Shown: positions 42,931-51,984 of the stretch, piece by piece
Position numbering within the stretch: the first letter of the stretch is position 1
Layout: every line of letters begins with the position of its first letter
Notes under the pieces: model-generated
What the model saw: only the letters and a program-made list of their open reading frames with translations
Databases searched by the model: none
Told to the model about the DNA's origin: nothing
Position numbers and translations under genes: made by a program
NCBI RefSeq assembly: GCF_030409795.1
Contig: NZ_JAUFQN010000019.1
Span: 1,860,001-1,924,000 of the forward strand
Reading direction: 5' to 3'
DNA length: 64,000 nucleotides
DNA from: Flavobacterium paronense
GTDB taxonomy: Bacteria > Bacteroidota > Bacteroidia > Flavobacteriales > Flavobacteriaceae

Positions 42931-44886
42931 ATGATTATGAAAAATAAAATTACATATTTAGTACTATTAGCTATCACTTGTGTGAATAGTTATGCTCAGG
43001 TTGCTAACAAAAAAGAAGCAAAAGGTGACAAAGAGTATGCAAAATACGCCTATATCGATGCTATTAAAACCTACGAACGAATCTATCAAAAAGGATATAA
43101 ATCGCCTGATATGCTTCTAAAAATAGGAAACGCCTACTATTTTAATGCGGAATTAGAAAAAGCTAACAAATGGTATGCTGAACTTTACGCAACAAGTCCA
43201 GAACAAGAACCTGAATTCTATTATCGTTTTGCTCAAACTTTAAAAGCGGTTAAAGAAAGTGACAAAGCTGATGCTATGTTAGCTAAATTTTCTGAAAAAA
43301 GTGGAAATGATAGCAGAGCTAAAATACTTTCACAAAACAAAAATTATTTAGCCGAAATCAAAGCTAATTCAGGTCGTTATAAAATCGAAAACGCTGGTGT
43401 TAATACCAAATATTCCGATTATGGAACAGCTTATATGGGAACTAAAGTGGTGTTTTCATCGGCTCGGGATACTGGAAATTTCTCCAAAAGAATCCACACT
43501 TGGACAGGACAATATTTCACCAATCTTTATGATTCTCCAATAGCTGAAGATGGTTCTCTTGGTGCCGTAGGTAAGTTTGGCAAAAAAATAAATACCAAAT
43601 TCCATGAAGATACACCAGCCTTTACTAAAGATGGAAAAACAGTATATTTTACCCGTAATAATTACCTTGATGGTAGAGGGTATGATGCCAGTAAAGTAAC
43701 ACTATTAAAAATTTACAAAGCCACTGTTGATAAAGACGGACAATGGAATAATATTACACCGCTTTCCTTTAACAGTGATAGCTATCAAACAGCCCATCCT
43801 GCCCTATCGCCAGATGAAAAAACATTGTACTTTGCCTCTGATATGCCTGGAACTCATGGACAATCCGATTTGTATAAAGTAAAAATAAATGATGATGGTA
43901 GTTTTGGTTCAACTGAAAACCTTGGAGATGCTATTAATACTGAAGGTAGAGAAACCTATCCTTTCATATCAGATGAAAATGAACTATACTTTGCCTCTGA
44001 CGGTCAACCTGGATTAGGTGGTTTAGATATTTATATCACTAAAATCCCAAAAGATGGCAGCACTAATTTTAAAGAAGTGTTGAATGTTGGTGAAGAAGCC
44101 AATAGTCCAAAAGATGATTTTGCCTTCATTATCAATTCTAAATCTAAAAAAGGGTTCTTATCTTCTAACAGAGATGGCGGACAAGGAAGTGATGATATTT
44201 ATAAATTTGTGGAAACAAAACCAATTTGGTGTGAACAAATCCTTTATGGTGTGGTAACTGATGAAGATACTAAAGTTGTTTTACCAAATGCCAAATTGAT
44301 TCTTTTTGATGAAAAATTCAATCAAATTAAAGAAACAACTTCTGATGCTCAGGGAAAATACGAATTTACAGAAGTTGAATGTGGTAAAAAATATTTTGTA
44401 AGAGCTTCTCTTGAAGATTATACAACAAAAGAATCTCCGGTAATTATTGGTAAAGAAACTGGTAAAACAGAACTAAACTTTGAGCTTAAAACATCTACAT
44501 GTAAAGTTAAAATTGGTGACGATTTAGCCAATTGCTTCAAAATCAATATCATTTATTTTGACTTAGACAAATGGAACATTAGACCTGATGCGGCTGTAGA
44601 TTTAGCCAAATTATTGGATGTGTTAAACCAAAATCCAACTATGAAAATCAATATTCGTTCGCATACAGATAGCAGAGCTTCGTTCTCTTATAACGATAAG
44701 TTATCTAAAAGAAGAGCGAAATCGACTAAAGATTGGTTAGTCAAAAACGGAATTGCTACTAATCGTTTAACATCTGAAGGTTTAGGTGAAAACGAATTAG
44801 TTAACAAATGTGCTGATGGTGTAGAATGTACAGAAGCAGAACATCAACTTAACAGAAGATCTGAATTCATAATTACCGCTCTATAA
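42931..44886 (+). CDS. TPR/PD40/OmpA-domain envelope protein, PorE-like, copy 2
   Basis: A 651-residue paralogue of the gene at 29415 with the same length and domain order: signal peptide, TPR-like helices, PD40 propeller (HPALSPDEKTLYFASD), carboxypeptidase-regulatory-like fold (YGVVTDEDTKVVLPNAKL) and OmpA domain (YFDLDKWNIRPDA, RSHTDSRAS, NRRSEFII). By eye about 94 percent of residues match; differences cluster in the later PD40 repeats, the regulatory-like fold and the OmpA domain (ASFSYNDKLSKRRAK against ASDKYNDVLSKNRAK). Likely role as for copy 1: anchoring the adhesin export complex to peptidoglycan (inference). A terminator follows 26 nt after the stop. Confidence 0.88.
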   Translation: MIMKNKITYLVLLAITCVNSYAQVANKKEAKGDKEYAKYAYIDAIKTYERIYQKGYKSPDMLLKIGNAYYFNAELEKANKWYAELYATSPEQEPEFYYRFAQTLKAVKESDKADAMLAKFSEKSGNDSRAKILSQNKNYLAEIKANSGRYKIENAGVNTKYSDYGTAYMGTKVVFSSARDTGNFSKRIHTWTGQYFTNLYDSPIAEDGSLGAVGKFGKKINTKFHEDTPAFTKDGKTVYFTRNNYLDGRGYDASKVTLLKIYKATVDKDGQWNNITPLSFNSDSYQTAHPALSPDEKTLYFASDMPGTHGQSDLYKVKINDDGSFGSTENLGDAINTEGRETYPFISDENELYFASDGQPGLGGLDIYITKIPKDGSTNFKEVLNVGEEANSPKDDFAFIINSKSKKGFLSSNRDGGQGSDDIYKFVETKPIWCEQILYGVVTDEDTKVVLPNAKLILFDEKFNQIKETTSDAQGKYEFTEVECGKKYFVRASLEDYTTKESPVIIGKETGKTELNFELKTSTCKVKIGDDLANCFKINIIYFDLDKWNIRPDAAVDLAKLLDVLNQNPTMKINIRSHTDSRASFSYNDKLSKRRAKSTKDWLVKNGIATNRLTSEGLGENELVNKCADGVECTEAEHQLNRRSEFIITAL

Positions 44887-44912
44887 TACAAAAAAAACTA
44901 AAATCAAACTCT

Positions 44913-44942
44913 AAAAGCATCCTGAAAAGGGTGCTTTTTTTT
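44913..44942 (+). terminator. intrinsic terminator of cassette 2
   Basis: AAAAGCATCC, loop TGAAAA, then GGGTGCTTTT with one T-G pair, running into a T tract. It is a recognisable relative of the cassette 1 terminator, consistent with duplication of the whole unit. Confidence 0.85.
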
Positions 44943-44953
44943 ATATTTGATAT

Positions 44954-46108
44954 ATGAAAATTACAAAACTTTTCAAAGACTTTTTTGATAGCGAAAAAGC
45001 GGGAGGATTCACATTAATTGCTTGTACATTACTTTCATTATTTTTAGCAAATTCGATATGGAGTGAAAATTACTTAAATATTTGGCACTTTGAGATAGGG
45101 AATCATTCACTTGAACATTGGATAAATGATGGACTAATGACCTTTTTCTTTTTGTTAATCGGTTTAGAATTAGAACGCGAAATTTATGAAGGAGAACTTT
45201 CCAATATCAAAAATGCATTACTGCCAATCTCAGGAGCAATTGGCGGTATGTTACTCCCCGCAGGTTTATTTTTACTTTTAAATTTTGGAGCAAAAACTCA
45301 ATCCGGTGCAGGAATACCAATGGCAACCGACATTGCGTTTGCATTGGGAATATTATCGCTTTTAGGAAATAAAGTCCACACTTCATTAAAAGTATTTCTC
45401 ACCGCTTTAGCGGTAATCGATGATTTAGGTGCGATTCTAATAATTGCTATTTTCTATACAAGCGATTTAAATTGGGTGAATTTAATAATCGCTTTATCCA
45501 TTTTTGGAGGTTTGTTAATTTTAAACCGATTAAAAGTCCACAACCTTATTCCTTATTTAATTGGTGGAGTTTTTATGTGGTATTTTATGCTTAATTCAGG
45601 TGTTCATGCCACGATTACGGGTGTTTTATTGGCATTTGCTATTCCGTTTGGTAAAGGAAATGAAAAATCACCATCCATAATTTTACAAAATCTTTTACAT
45701 AAACCTGTTGCCTATTTTATTCTACCAATTTTTGCGTTGGCAAATACCGCTATTTTGATAAATTCTGATTGGCAAACTGCTTTGTCACATAATTACACAC
45801 TGGGAATTGCTTTCGGATTAATCATCGGAAAGCCTATAGGAATTGCACTTTTTAGTTATTTGGCAGTGAAATTAAAAATCTGCTCGCTTCCTGAAGACAT
45901 CAATTGGAAAGCCATAATTGGTGTTGGATTTTTAGGTGGAATTGGATTTACCATGTCAATATTCATAACGCTTCTAGCCTTTTCAGATGCTGAACACATA
46001 AATAATTCAAAGATTATGATTTTGATTTCATCCTTAATCGCCGGAATTTTAGGGTTACTATTTTTAAAGTCTGTATTAAAAAAGGATTGTAATGAAACTA
46101 ATTCGTAA
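44954..46108 (+). CDS. nhaA: Na+/H+ antiporter NhaA
   Basis: A 384-residue inner-membrane antiporter with about 11-12 hydrophobic helices that exchanges Na+ for H+ in pH and sodium homeostasis. Family landmarks are FFLLIGLELERE, the helix IV motif ATDIAFALGILSLLG, the paired aspartates of helix V in AVIDDLGAILIIA, and GKPIGIALFSYLAVK. Length matches the family. A -7 motif (TATATTTG, 44942-44949) ends only 4 nt before the ATG and overlaps the T tract of the preceding terminator, so if it is the promoter the mRNA would be nearly leaderless. It is convergent with corA, 46 bp apart. Confidence 0.95.
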   Translation: MKITKLFKDFFDSEKAGGFTLIACTLLSLFLANSIWSENYLNIWHFEIGNHSLEHWINDGLMTFFFLLIGLELEREIYEGELSNIKNALLPISGAIGGMLLPAGLFLLLNFGAKTQSGAGIPMATDIAFALGILSLLGNKVHTSLKVFLTALAVIDDLGAILIIAIFYTSDLNWVNLIIALSIFGGLLILNRLKVHNLIPYLIGGVFMWYFMLNSGVHATITGVLLAFAIPFGKGNEKSPSIILQNLLHKPVAYFILPIFALANTAILINSDWQTALSHNYTLGIAFGLIIGKPIGIALFSYLAVKLKICSLPEDINWKAIIGVGFLGGIGFTMSIFITLLAFSDAEHINNSKIMILISSLIAGILGLLFLKSVLKKDCNETNS

Positions 46109-46154
46109 TTTATTCCGCTGCGCTCCATACAATTCGCGCTTCGCGCTTGGGTCT

Positions 46155-47225
46155 TTAATACCAATTTCTTCTTTTAAAATAATAGATCATTCCCAGCAAT
46201 AGTAATAACATACAACCCAAGATTATAAAATAGCCATACTGCCAATGCAATTCAGGCATGTTTTCAAAATTCATTCCGTATACTCCAACGATAAATGTTA
46301 ATGGCATAAAGAAAACCGAAACTACTGTCAAGGTCTTCATCACTTCATTCATCTTGTGATTTTGGGTTGAAAAAAAGAAATTTGATGCACTTTCTAAAGT
46401 AGTCATATCATATTCTATTTGTTCCAAAAGTTCTAAACATTTTTGATGTAAACGTTCAAAAAAAGTAAAATTATTAGATTCAATAGCATCAAAAACATTA
46501 TCATCTTTTATACTTTTTATTGAATATAACGAATCACGTAACGGAATAATAGAACGTTTTAAAAAATTAAAATTATCACGATGTTTTTCTATTTGTTCCA
46601 AAACAGAAAGGTTTGTATCTTTTTTTGATAAATTAATAAGTTCCTCTACTTTGTCTTCTTCATTTTCAATGGTAATGTAGAAGTTTTCCATAATAGCATC
46701 AAGCAAAAGATACAATAAATAATCTGCTTTTTTAGTCCTAACAATTCCCGAATGGGTTCGCATACGTTCCCGAATATGTGTAAAAAAATCACTTCGTTTC
46801 TCTTGAAAAGATACTAAAATTCCATTCTTTAATAAAAAGCTAATTTGCTCTACTTTGATATTATTTGAGTCTTCCTCGGGTAAAAGAGATTTAACATTGA
46901 AAAACAAAGTATCATGGTATTCATCAAGCTTAGTTCGCTTAGTAGTGTTTAAAATATCCGAAAGCATAAAATTATCTACGCCTAAATAATCGCCAATACC
47001 TTTTATAACCTCATTTTCATTTAAACCGTGAACATTTAACCAATTTGTTTTTGCAAAATTCACATGTTTTTGCATTTCATCAATATCGAACTCATGAAAT
47101 TCTGCCAAGTCGTTATCATCATAAACAAAAAGCTGAACTTCAGTATGTGTATACTTATGAACGCCTGTATATTCCAGCAAAGTTGGCTGGACTTTTCTTC
47201 CTTTTTTATATTTAATTTTTCTCAC
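46155..47225 (-). CDS. corA: CorA-family magnesium/divalent-cation channel
   Basis: A 356-residue protein with the CorA layout: a large soluble N-terminal domain (about 1-290) including a long stalk helix, then two C-terminal membrane helices. The pore signature is YGMNFENMPE after the first helix (TVVSVFFMPLTFIVGVYGMN), and the C-terminus is basic (YYFKRRNWY). It takes up Mg2+ as a pentamer; Co2+ or Ni2+ are also possible substrates in this family. It is divergent from hutI with 68 bp between the ATGs and is probably monocistronic. Confidence 0.93.
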   Translation of the reverse strand: MRKIKYKKGRKVQPTLLEYTGVHKYTHTEVQLFVYDDNDLAEFHEFDIDEMQKHVNFAKTNWLNVHGLNENEVIKGIGDYLGVDNFMLSDILNTTKRTKLDEYHDTLFFNVKSLLPEEDSNNIKVEQISFLLKNGILVSFQEKRSDFFTHIRERMRTHSGIVRTKKADYLLYLLLDAIMENFYITIENEEDKVEELINLSKKDTNLSVLEQIEKHRDNFNFLKRSIIPLRDSLYSIKSIKDDNVFDAIESNNFTFFERLHQKCLELLEQIEYDMTTLESASNFFFSTQNHKMNEVMKTLTVVSVFFMPLTFIVGVYGMNFENMPELHWQYGYFIILGCMLLLLLGMIYYFKRRNWY

Positions 47226-47231
47226 GAATTC

Positions 47232-47239
47232 TAAATTTG
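47232..47239 (+). promoter_or_regulatory. -7 promoter element TAAATTTG of hutI
   Basis: An exact TAnnTTTG match in the corA-hutI gap, giving a leader of about 50 nt to the hutI ATG at 47294. Confidence 0.4.
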
Positions 47240-47293
47240 TTTAAATTTAATACTATTTCTTTTTTTAGAACTATTTTTACCAAAAATCATTTT

Positions 47294-48532
47294 ATGCAAA
47301 CGTTAATCATCAACATAAAAGAACTATTGCAAGTTAGAAAAACTTCGGTTGAAAAAGTTTCCGGAAGCGAAATGGCAATTTTACCAACTATTAAAAATGC
47401 CTATTTGTTGATTGAAAATGATTTGATTGCCGCTTTTGGTTCGATGGAAGATTGCCCAAAAATAAACCCTGATAAAACGATTGATGCTTCGGGGAAAATG
47501 ATTTTACCTACTTGGTGCGACAGTCATACGCATATTGTTTATGTTGGCAACCGCGAACAAGAATTTGTAGATAGAATTAATGGTTTGACTTATGAAGAAA
47601 TCGCTAATCGTGGCGGTGGAATTTTAAATTCTGCAAAAAAACTAAATGAAGCATCCGAAGAAGAAATTTATAACCAATCCAAAAAAAGACTAGAAGAAGT
47701 TATCCAACAAGGTACCGGAGCAATCGAAATTAAATCGGGTTACGGACTAACGGTTGAAGGCGAACTTAAAATGCTTCGCGTGATTAAAAAATTAGCTCAA
47801 AACTATCCAATCACAATTAAGGCTACTTTCCTTGGAGCACATGCTTTCCCAGCCGAATTCAAAGAAAATCACACGGCCTATATTGATTTATTACTTAATG
47901 AAATGTTGCCAAAAATTGCTGAAGAAAAACTGGCAGATTATATCGATGCTTTTTGTGAAACTGGTTACTTTTCAGTAGCAGAAACGGAACGGATTATGGA
48001 AGCCGGCTTGCAATATGGATTACGTTCAAAAATTCATGTCAATCAGTTTAACGCCATCAACGGCATTGCAGCTTGCGTAAAACACAAAGCCCTTACAGTT
48101 GATCATTTAGAAATTGTTTCCGATGACGATATTGAAGTACTTAAAAATTCTGAAACCATGCCTGTTGCTTTACCAAGTTGCTCCTATTTTATAAGCATTC
48201 CGTATACGCCAGCACGAAAAATTATTTCTGCAGGTTTGCCCCTTGCCTTGGCTTCCGATTTTAATCCGGGCACTTCGCCATCAGGAAATATGAATTTTGT
48301 GGTTGCGACCGCTTGCATCAAAATGAAAATGACTCCCGAAGAAGCTATTAGTGCTGCTACTATTAATGGTGCTTACGCAATGGGAATTTCAGCAACCCAC
48401 GGAAGCATAACCGTTGGTAAAAAAGCTAATCTCATTATCACAAAACCATTAAATTCATTTTATGAATTGCCTTATTCTTTTGGCACCAATTTGATTGAAG
48501 AAGTATTGCTTAACGGAAAGTTAGTTTCATAA
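47294..48532 (+). CDS. hutI: imidazolonepropionase
   Basis: A 412-residue amidohydrolase for the third step of histidine breakdown (imidazolone propionate to formiminoglutamate). ATG 47294 (MQTLIINIKELLQVR) is preferred over an upstream in-frame start that would add 19 untypical residues; the resulting length is normal. Metal ligands are visible in CDSHTHIVYVGNR, HVNQFN, the conserved VDHLE, and ASDFNPGTSP. The next hut gene (hutG) lies 1 kb downstream behind an unrelated minus-strand gene, and hutH and hutU are not in the window, so the pathway is only partly clustered here. Confidence 0.95.
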   Translation: MQTLIINIKELLQVRKTSVEKVSGSEMAILPTIKNAYLLIENDLIAAFGSMEDCPKINPDKTIDASGKMILPTWCDSHTHIVYVGNREQEFVDRINGLTYEEIANRGGGILNSAKKLNEASEEEIYNQSKKRLEEVIQQGTGAIEIKSGYGLTVEGELKMLRVIKKLAQNYPITIKATFLGAHAFPAEFKENHTAYIDLLLNEMLPKIAEEKLADYIDAFCETGYFSVAETERIMEAGLQYGLRSKIHVNQFNAINGIAACVKHKALTVDHLEIVSDDDIEVLKNSETMPVALPSCSYFISIPYTPARKIISAGLPLALASDFNPGTSPSGNMNFVVATACIKMKMTPEEAISAATINGAYAMGISATHGSITVGKKANLIITKPLNSFYELPYSFGTNLIEEVLLNGKLVS

Positions 48533-48535
48533 AAA

Positions 48536-48560
48536 AAGTCCCGATAAATCGAGACTTCTT
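48536..48560. terminator. terminator between hutI and the convergent coiled-coil gene
   Basis: GTCCCGA and TCGAGAC form a stem with one mismatch around TAAA. Runs of A before and T after make it usable from either strand. It starts 3 nt after the hutI stop; the opposing gene ends at 48581. Confidence 0.6.
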
Positions 48561-48580
48561 AAGTAATTATTTATTAAAGA

Positions 48581-49465
48581 TTATCGTAAGCTAAAACTGC
48601 TTTTTGAAACCAATTCTCCTTTGTCAAATACATTTACAAAATAAGTTCCTTTTGCAAAATCTTTACCTGGCAATTGTTCTGAGACTTCGACAGTTTTGTT
48701 TTCATATTTTACTGTTGTTGTAAAACTGTATGTCAAAGAATTATCTCCGAAAGAAATAGTGGCTTTATCACCTAAAACATTGTTTTTAGAATCAATAACC
48801 TGAACGTAATATGTTTTATCACCAGATTTAGCTATTTTGTTTTCTGCTATAGTGAAGTTAATTTTAAGCATATCGGTTCTGCTTGCTTTATCAGTTGCTA
48901 TTTGTTTTCCAGAACTTCTTACTTTATAAGAAGCCGTTTTCAAATTTGCAACCGATAATTTAGATCCTAATTCAACAGTTTTGGCTAGTTCTTCATTTTG
49001 CCCCACTAAGACCTGATTGTATTTTTTGTTGTCTTCCAAAACTACTTTTGTACTATCTAAATTTGTAGTTAAACTTTGATTTTGCTTTTTCAAAACCTCT
49101 ACCTCTTGCATCAAATTCTGCATTTTTTGCTCTAGAGCTTTGTACTGTGATTTATATTTTAGCAAAGATGCATTATCACCTTTTGTAGTTTTCAATTCAG
49201 CCATCAGTTTTACAACTTTATCTCTTTCAGCAATTAACTCATCAGACATAGAAGTGTTTTCTGCTATTGCTGCATCGTAAGTAGTTTTTAAATCCGCTAA
49301 ATCCTTTAAAACAGATTCTTTTTCTGATTTTACAGTGGTAACTGTAGTCTGTAATGTATTTGCATCAGATGTAAGTTTAAAAATATAAATTAAACTTCCT
49401 ATTAATAAAACAGCTAAAATCCCAATAATAGCTTTTAATTTTGAATGACTGTTTTGATTTTCCAT
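48581..49465 (-). CDS. membrane-anchored coiled-coil protein of unknown function
   Basis: A 294-residue protein with a short cytoplasmic N-terminus, a single membrane helix at about 11-31 (IIGILAVLLIGSLIYIFKL), a long predicted coiled coil (about 33-165, heptads such as LEQKMQNLMQEVEVLKKQ) and a beta-rich C-terminal domain (about 185-294, DKTYYVQVIDSKNNVLGD). The topology suggests that most of the protein lies in the periplasm. Similar flavobacterial proteins have sometimes been named after chromosome partitioning, presumably because of the coiled coil; there is no ATPase motif to support that. It is divergent from hutG. Function unknown. Confidence 0.75.
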   Translation of the reverse strand: MENQNSHSKLKAIIGILAVLLIGSLIYIFKLTSDANTLQTTVTTVKSEKESVLKDLADLKTTYDAAIAENTSMSDELIAERDKVVKLMAELKTTKGDNASLLKYKSQYKALEQKMQNLMQEVEVLKKQNQSLTTNLDSTKVVLEDNKKYNQVLVGQNEELAKTVELGSKLSVANLKTASYKVRSSGKQIATDKASRTDMLKINFTIAENKIAKSGDKTYYVQVIDSKNNVLGDKATISFGDNSLTYSFTTTVKYENKTVEVSEQLPGKDFAKGTYFVNVFDKGELVSKSSFSLR

Positions 49466-49536
49466 GTTGTAGATTTTTTTGTTAAAACAAATGTGTTACT
49501 ATATTAAATAGTAACGAAAGATAAACATTTTTATTA

Positions 49537-49544
49537 TATTTTTG
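49537..49544 (+). promoter_or_regulatory. -7 promoter element TATTTTTG of hutG
   Basis: An exact TAnnTTTG match 18 nt before the hutG ATG. Confidence 0.45.
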
Positions 49545-49562
49545 GTGAAATATTTTTTTTAG

Positions 49563-50600
49563 ATGGAGAATATAATTCCGTTTTCAATTACCGATTTAGC
49601 TAAGGTTACCAATCACAGAAGTGGGGAAGTAAAATTTGGGGAAAAAATGCTCACTATTCCAAAAGGTGAGAATTATCATGAGTATTTAAAGAACTGTGAA
49701 GCACAATATGTATTGTTTGGAATTCCGGAAGATGTTGGTGTTCGAGCTAATTTTGGTCGTCCCGGAGCTTATTCTGCCTGGGAAAGTGCAATTGTAAGCA
49801 TAGCTAATATTCAGCATAATCGCTTTTGTAAAGGAAGTCAAATAGTCGTCTTAGGAGCACTCGATGTCGCTAAAGAAATGGAAACAGCTAAAGACCTAGA
49901 TTTCCATAATACGGCAGACCGAAAAAAGTTAAGTACACTCGTTGAAAAAATTGATAAAGAAGTTGTACATATTATTAGTTGCATAATAAAATATGGAAAA
50001 ACTCCTATAATTATTGGTGGTGGTCACAACAATGCTTACGGAAATATAAAAGGAACTGCTCTTGGACTTGGGAAACCTATTAATGCCATCAATTTTGACG
50101 CACATTCCGACTTTAGAATTCTGGAAGGAAGACATAGCGGTAATGGTTTTTCATATGCGTATGAAGAAGGTTTTTTGAAAAAATATTTTATTTTCGGGTT
50201 ACACGAAAATTATACTTCTAAAAATGTACTCGATAATTTAAAGAAAATCGAAGATCGGGTTACTTTCAACACTTATGATGAAATCAAAGTACGCCAGCAA
50301 AAGAACTTTCAACAGGAACTCAACACTGCACTTGAATTTATAAGAAATGATGCTTATGGCATCGAAATTGATTTGGATGCCTTACCGAATATTGCTAGTA
50401 GTGCTATGACTATGAGTGGATTTTCGGTAGAAGAATTACGTCAGTTTGTTTACTTTTTTGGCAAAAGTAAAAATGCAAGTTATCTTCACATATGCGAAGG
50501 CGCACCCGAATTAGGCGAAGAAAAAAACAATCACCTCATCGGTAAACTGATCGGTTATTTAGTTACTGATTTTATTAAATCGAGAAAAGAAATAATATAA
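49563..50600 (+). CDS. hutG: formimidoylglutamase (arginase family)
   Basis: A 345-residue ureohydrolase-fold enzyme. The binuclear manganese site is complete: His155 in GGGHNN, Asp179/His181/Asp183 in FDAHSD, and Asp270/Asp272 in EIDLDAL. HutG splits formiminoglutamate to glutamate and formamide, the step after hutI. Assignment within the family rests on the nearby hutI and on the longer N-terminal region (about 60 residues before the core). Another ureohydrolase such as arginase or agmatinase is less likely. A repeat-rich spacer of 127 bp separates it from the helicase gene. Confidence 0.85.
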   Translation: MENIIPFSITDLAKVTNHRSGEVKFGEKMLTIPKGENYHEYLKNCEAQYVLFGIPEDVGVRANFGRPGAYSAWESAIVSIANIQHNRFCKGSQIVVLGALDVAKEMETAKDLDFHNTADRKKLSTLVEKIDKEVVHIISCIIKYGKTPIIIGGGHNNAYGNIKGTALGLGKPINAINFDAHSDFRILEGRHSGNGFSYAYEEGFLKKYFIFGLHENYTSKNVLDNLKKIEDRVTFNTYDEIKVRQQKNFQQELNTALEFIRNDAYGIEIDLDALPNIASSAMTMSGFSVEELRQFVYFFGKSKNASYLHICEGAPELGEEKNNHLIGKLIGYLVTDFIKSRKEII

Positions 50601-50681
50601 TTATAAATTATGAGTTATAAGATTGACTTTCTACCTCAGAAAATAACTCATAAGTTACAACTCATAACTCATAACTTATAA
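50601..50681. repeat. imperfect inverted/direct repeat cluster after hutG
   Basis: The 18-bp arms 50601-50618 and 50664-50681 are inverted copies with one mismatch. Between and within them ACTCATAA recurs three times in direct orientation. It could fold as a long AT-rich stem at the end of hutG mRNA. Confidence 0.55.
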
Positions 50682-50727
50682 AACCCTATCTTTACGCCGA
50701 CTTACTACTTAACGGTAAGTATATTAT

Positions 50728-51984
50728 ATGTTATTCGAAGATTTATCATTATCCAAAAGTATTCAAAGAGCGGTCTTTGAAGAAGGATACACCAGCCCAA
50801 CACCTATTCAGGAAAAGGCAATCCCATTTATTTTAGCCGGAAAAGATTTAGTAGGCTGCGCTCAAACAGGCACAGGAAAAACAGCAGCTTTTGCTATTCC
50901 GATTATACATAACCTACACCGAATGATAGGTTCGTCAAAAAAAACAAAAGAAATTCGTTGTTTAGTAGTGACACCAACTCGTGAATTAGCCGTTCAAATT
51001 GGAGAGAGTTTTGACACTTATGGAAAATATACCAACATTCGACAACTAACCATATTTGGTGGCGTTTCGCAAGTATCACAAGTAGATCAATTAAAGAAAG
51101 GCGTTGACATCTTAATTGCCACACCTGGAAGATTATTGGATTTACACAAACAAGGTTTTATCGATTTTGACAGCTTGCATTATTTGGTTTTAGATGAATC
51201 CGATTTGATGCTCGATATGGGTTTTATTAACGATGTTAGAAAAATTGTCAAATTGGTTCCAACCAACAGGCAGACTTTATTATTTTCGGCAACGATGCCA
51301 ATGGCTATAAGAGAATTAGCGGATACTTTTTTAAACAAACCAGAATATGTATCGGTTACTCCAGTTTCATCAACGGCTGAAAAAATTGAACAACGTATTT
51401 ATTTTGTTGGAAAAGAAGACAAACGTGGTTTATTATACCATTTAATACGAAATGAAAACCTCAACAATTTGTTAGTTTTCGTCAGAACCAAACATGGCGC
51501 CGACAATGTTGTGAAAGCCTTGAAAAAACATGGAGTAAATTCAGAAGCCATTCACGGTGACAAATCACAAACGGCAAGACAACGTGTTTTAGATCATTTT
51601 AAGAACAAAGAAATATCTGTTTTGGTTGCAACCGATATAGCTGCTCGTGGAATTGACATTGAAAGTTTACCTTATGTAATCAATTTTGATTTGCCAAATA
51701 TTCCGGAGACTTATGTACACCGAATTGGTAGAACCGGTCGTGCTGGAAATGGCGGGATTTCTATTTCATTTTGCAGTAAAGATGAAGAGCCTTACTGGAA
51801 AGATATTCAGAAATTGATAAAGGTAGATGTGAAAACTATAAAAGACCATCCGTTTCCATGGAAAGATGCTGAACCCAATCCGGATGCGAAACCTGATTTA
51901 AGAAACAAAAAGAAACCCGAAGGAAAGGAAAACAATTCAAGAAAATCGGAAGCTTCTAAAAAGAATAAAAAACGCTGGTACTAA
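50728..51984 (+). CDS. DEAD-box RNA helicase, RhlE-like, with DESD motif
   Basis: A 418-residue ATP-dependent RNA helicase core plus a basic tail. Q motif YTSPTPIQEKAIP, motif I AQTGTGKT, Ia PTRELA, Ib TPGR, motif II LDESD in place of the usual DEAD, motif III SAT, motif V ATDIAARGIDI and motif VI HRIGRTGR are all present. The last 45 residues are Lys/Asn/Glu-rich (NKKKPEGKENNSRKSEASKK), typical of RNA-binding tails. It probably acts in ribosome assembly or RNA turnover. A 6-bp inverted repeat (ACTTAC at 50700, GTAAGT at 50715) lies just before the start. Its stop codon overlaps that of the convergent kinase within a shared terminator. Confidence 0.93.
   Translation: MLFEDLSLSKSIQRAVFEEGYTSPTPIQEKAIPFILAGKDLVGCAQTGTGKTAAFAIPIIHNLHRMIGSSKKTKEIRCLVVTPTRELAVQIGESFDTYGKYTNIRQLTIFGGVSQVSQVDQLKKGVDILIATPGRLLDLHKQGFIDFDSLHYLVLDESDLMLDMGFINDVRKIVKLVPTNRQTLLFSATMPMAIRELADTFLNKPEYVSVTPVSSTAEKIEQRIYFVGKEDKRGLLYHLIRNENLNNLLVFVRTKHGADNVVKALKKHGVNSEAIHGDKSQTARQRVLDHFKNKEISVLVATDIAARGIDIESLPYVINFDLPNIPETYVHRIGRTGRAGNGGISISFCSKDEEPYWKDIQKLIKVDVKTIKDHPFPWKDAEPNPDAKPDLRNKKKPEGKENNSRKSEASKKNKKRWY

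Larger units (their letters stand above)
41927..43029 (+). repeat. near-identical 1.1-kb tract around SprF, copy 2
   Basis: Counterpart of 28411-29513, at a constant offset of 13,516 bp with no indels. It begins at the adhesin's last ten codons and ends about 100 bp into the PD40/OmpA gene. Confidence 0.8.

Noticed and set aside
12464..44942. The duplicated region considered as a composite transposon or integrated element
   Set aside because: No transposase, integrase, terminal inverted repeats, target-site duplications or tRNA gene are visible at the edges. Tandem duplication with later conversion suffices.
46109..46154. GC-rich patch with GCGCTTCGCGC between nhaA and corA
   Set aside because: It can form only a very short stem, has no T tract in the right place, and no second copy is seen in the window.
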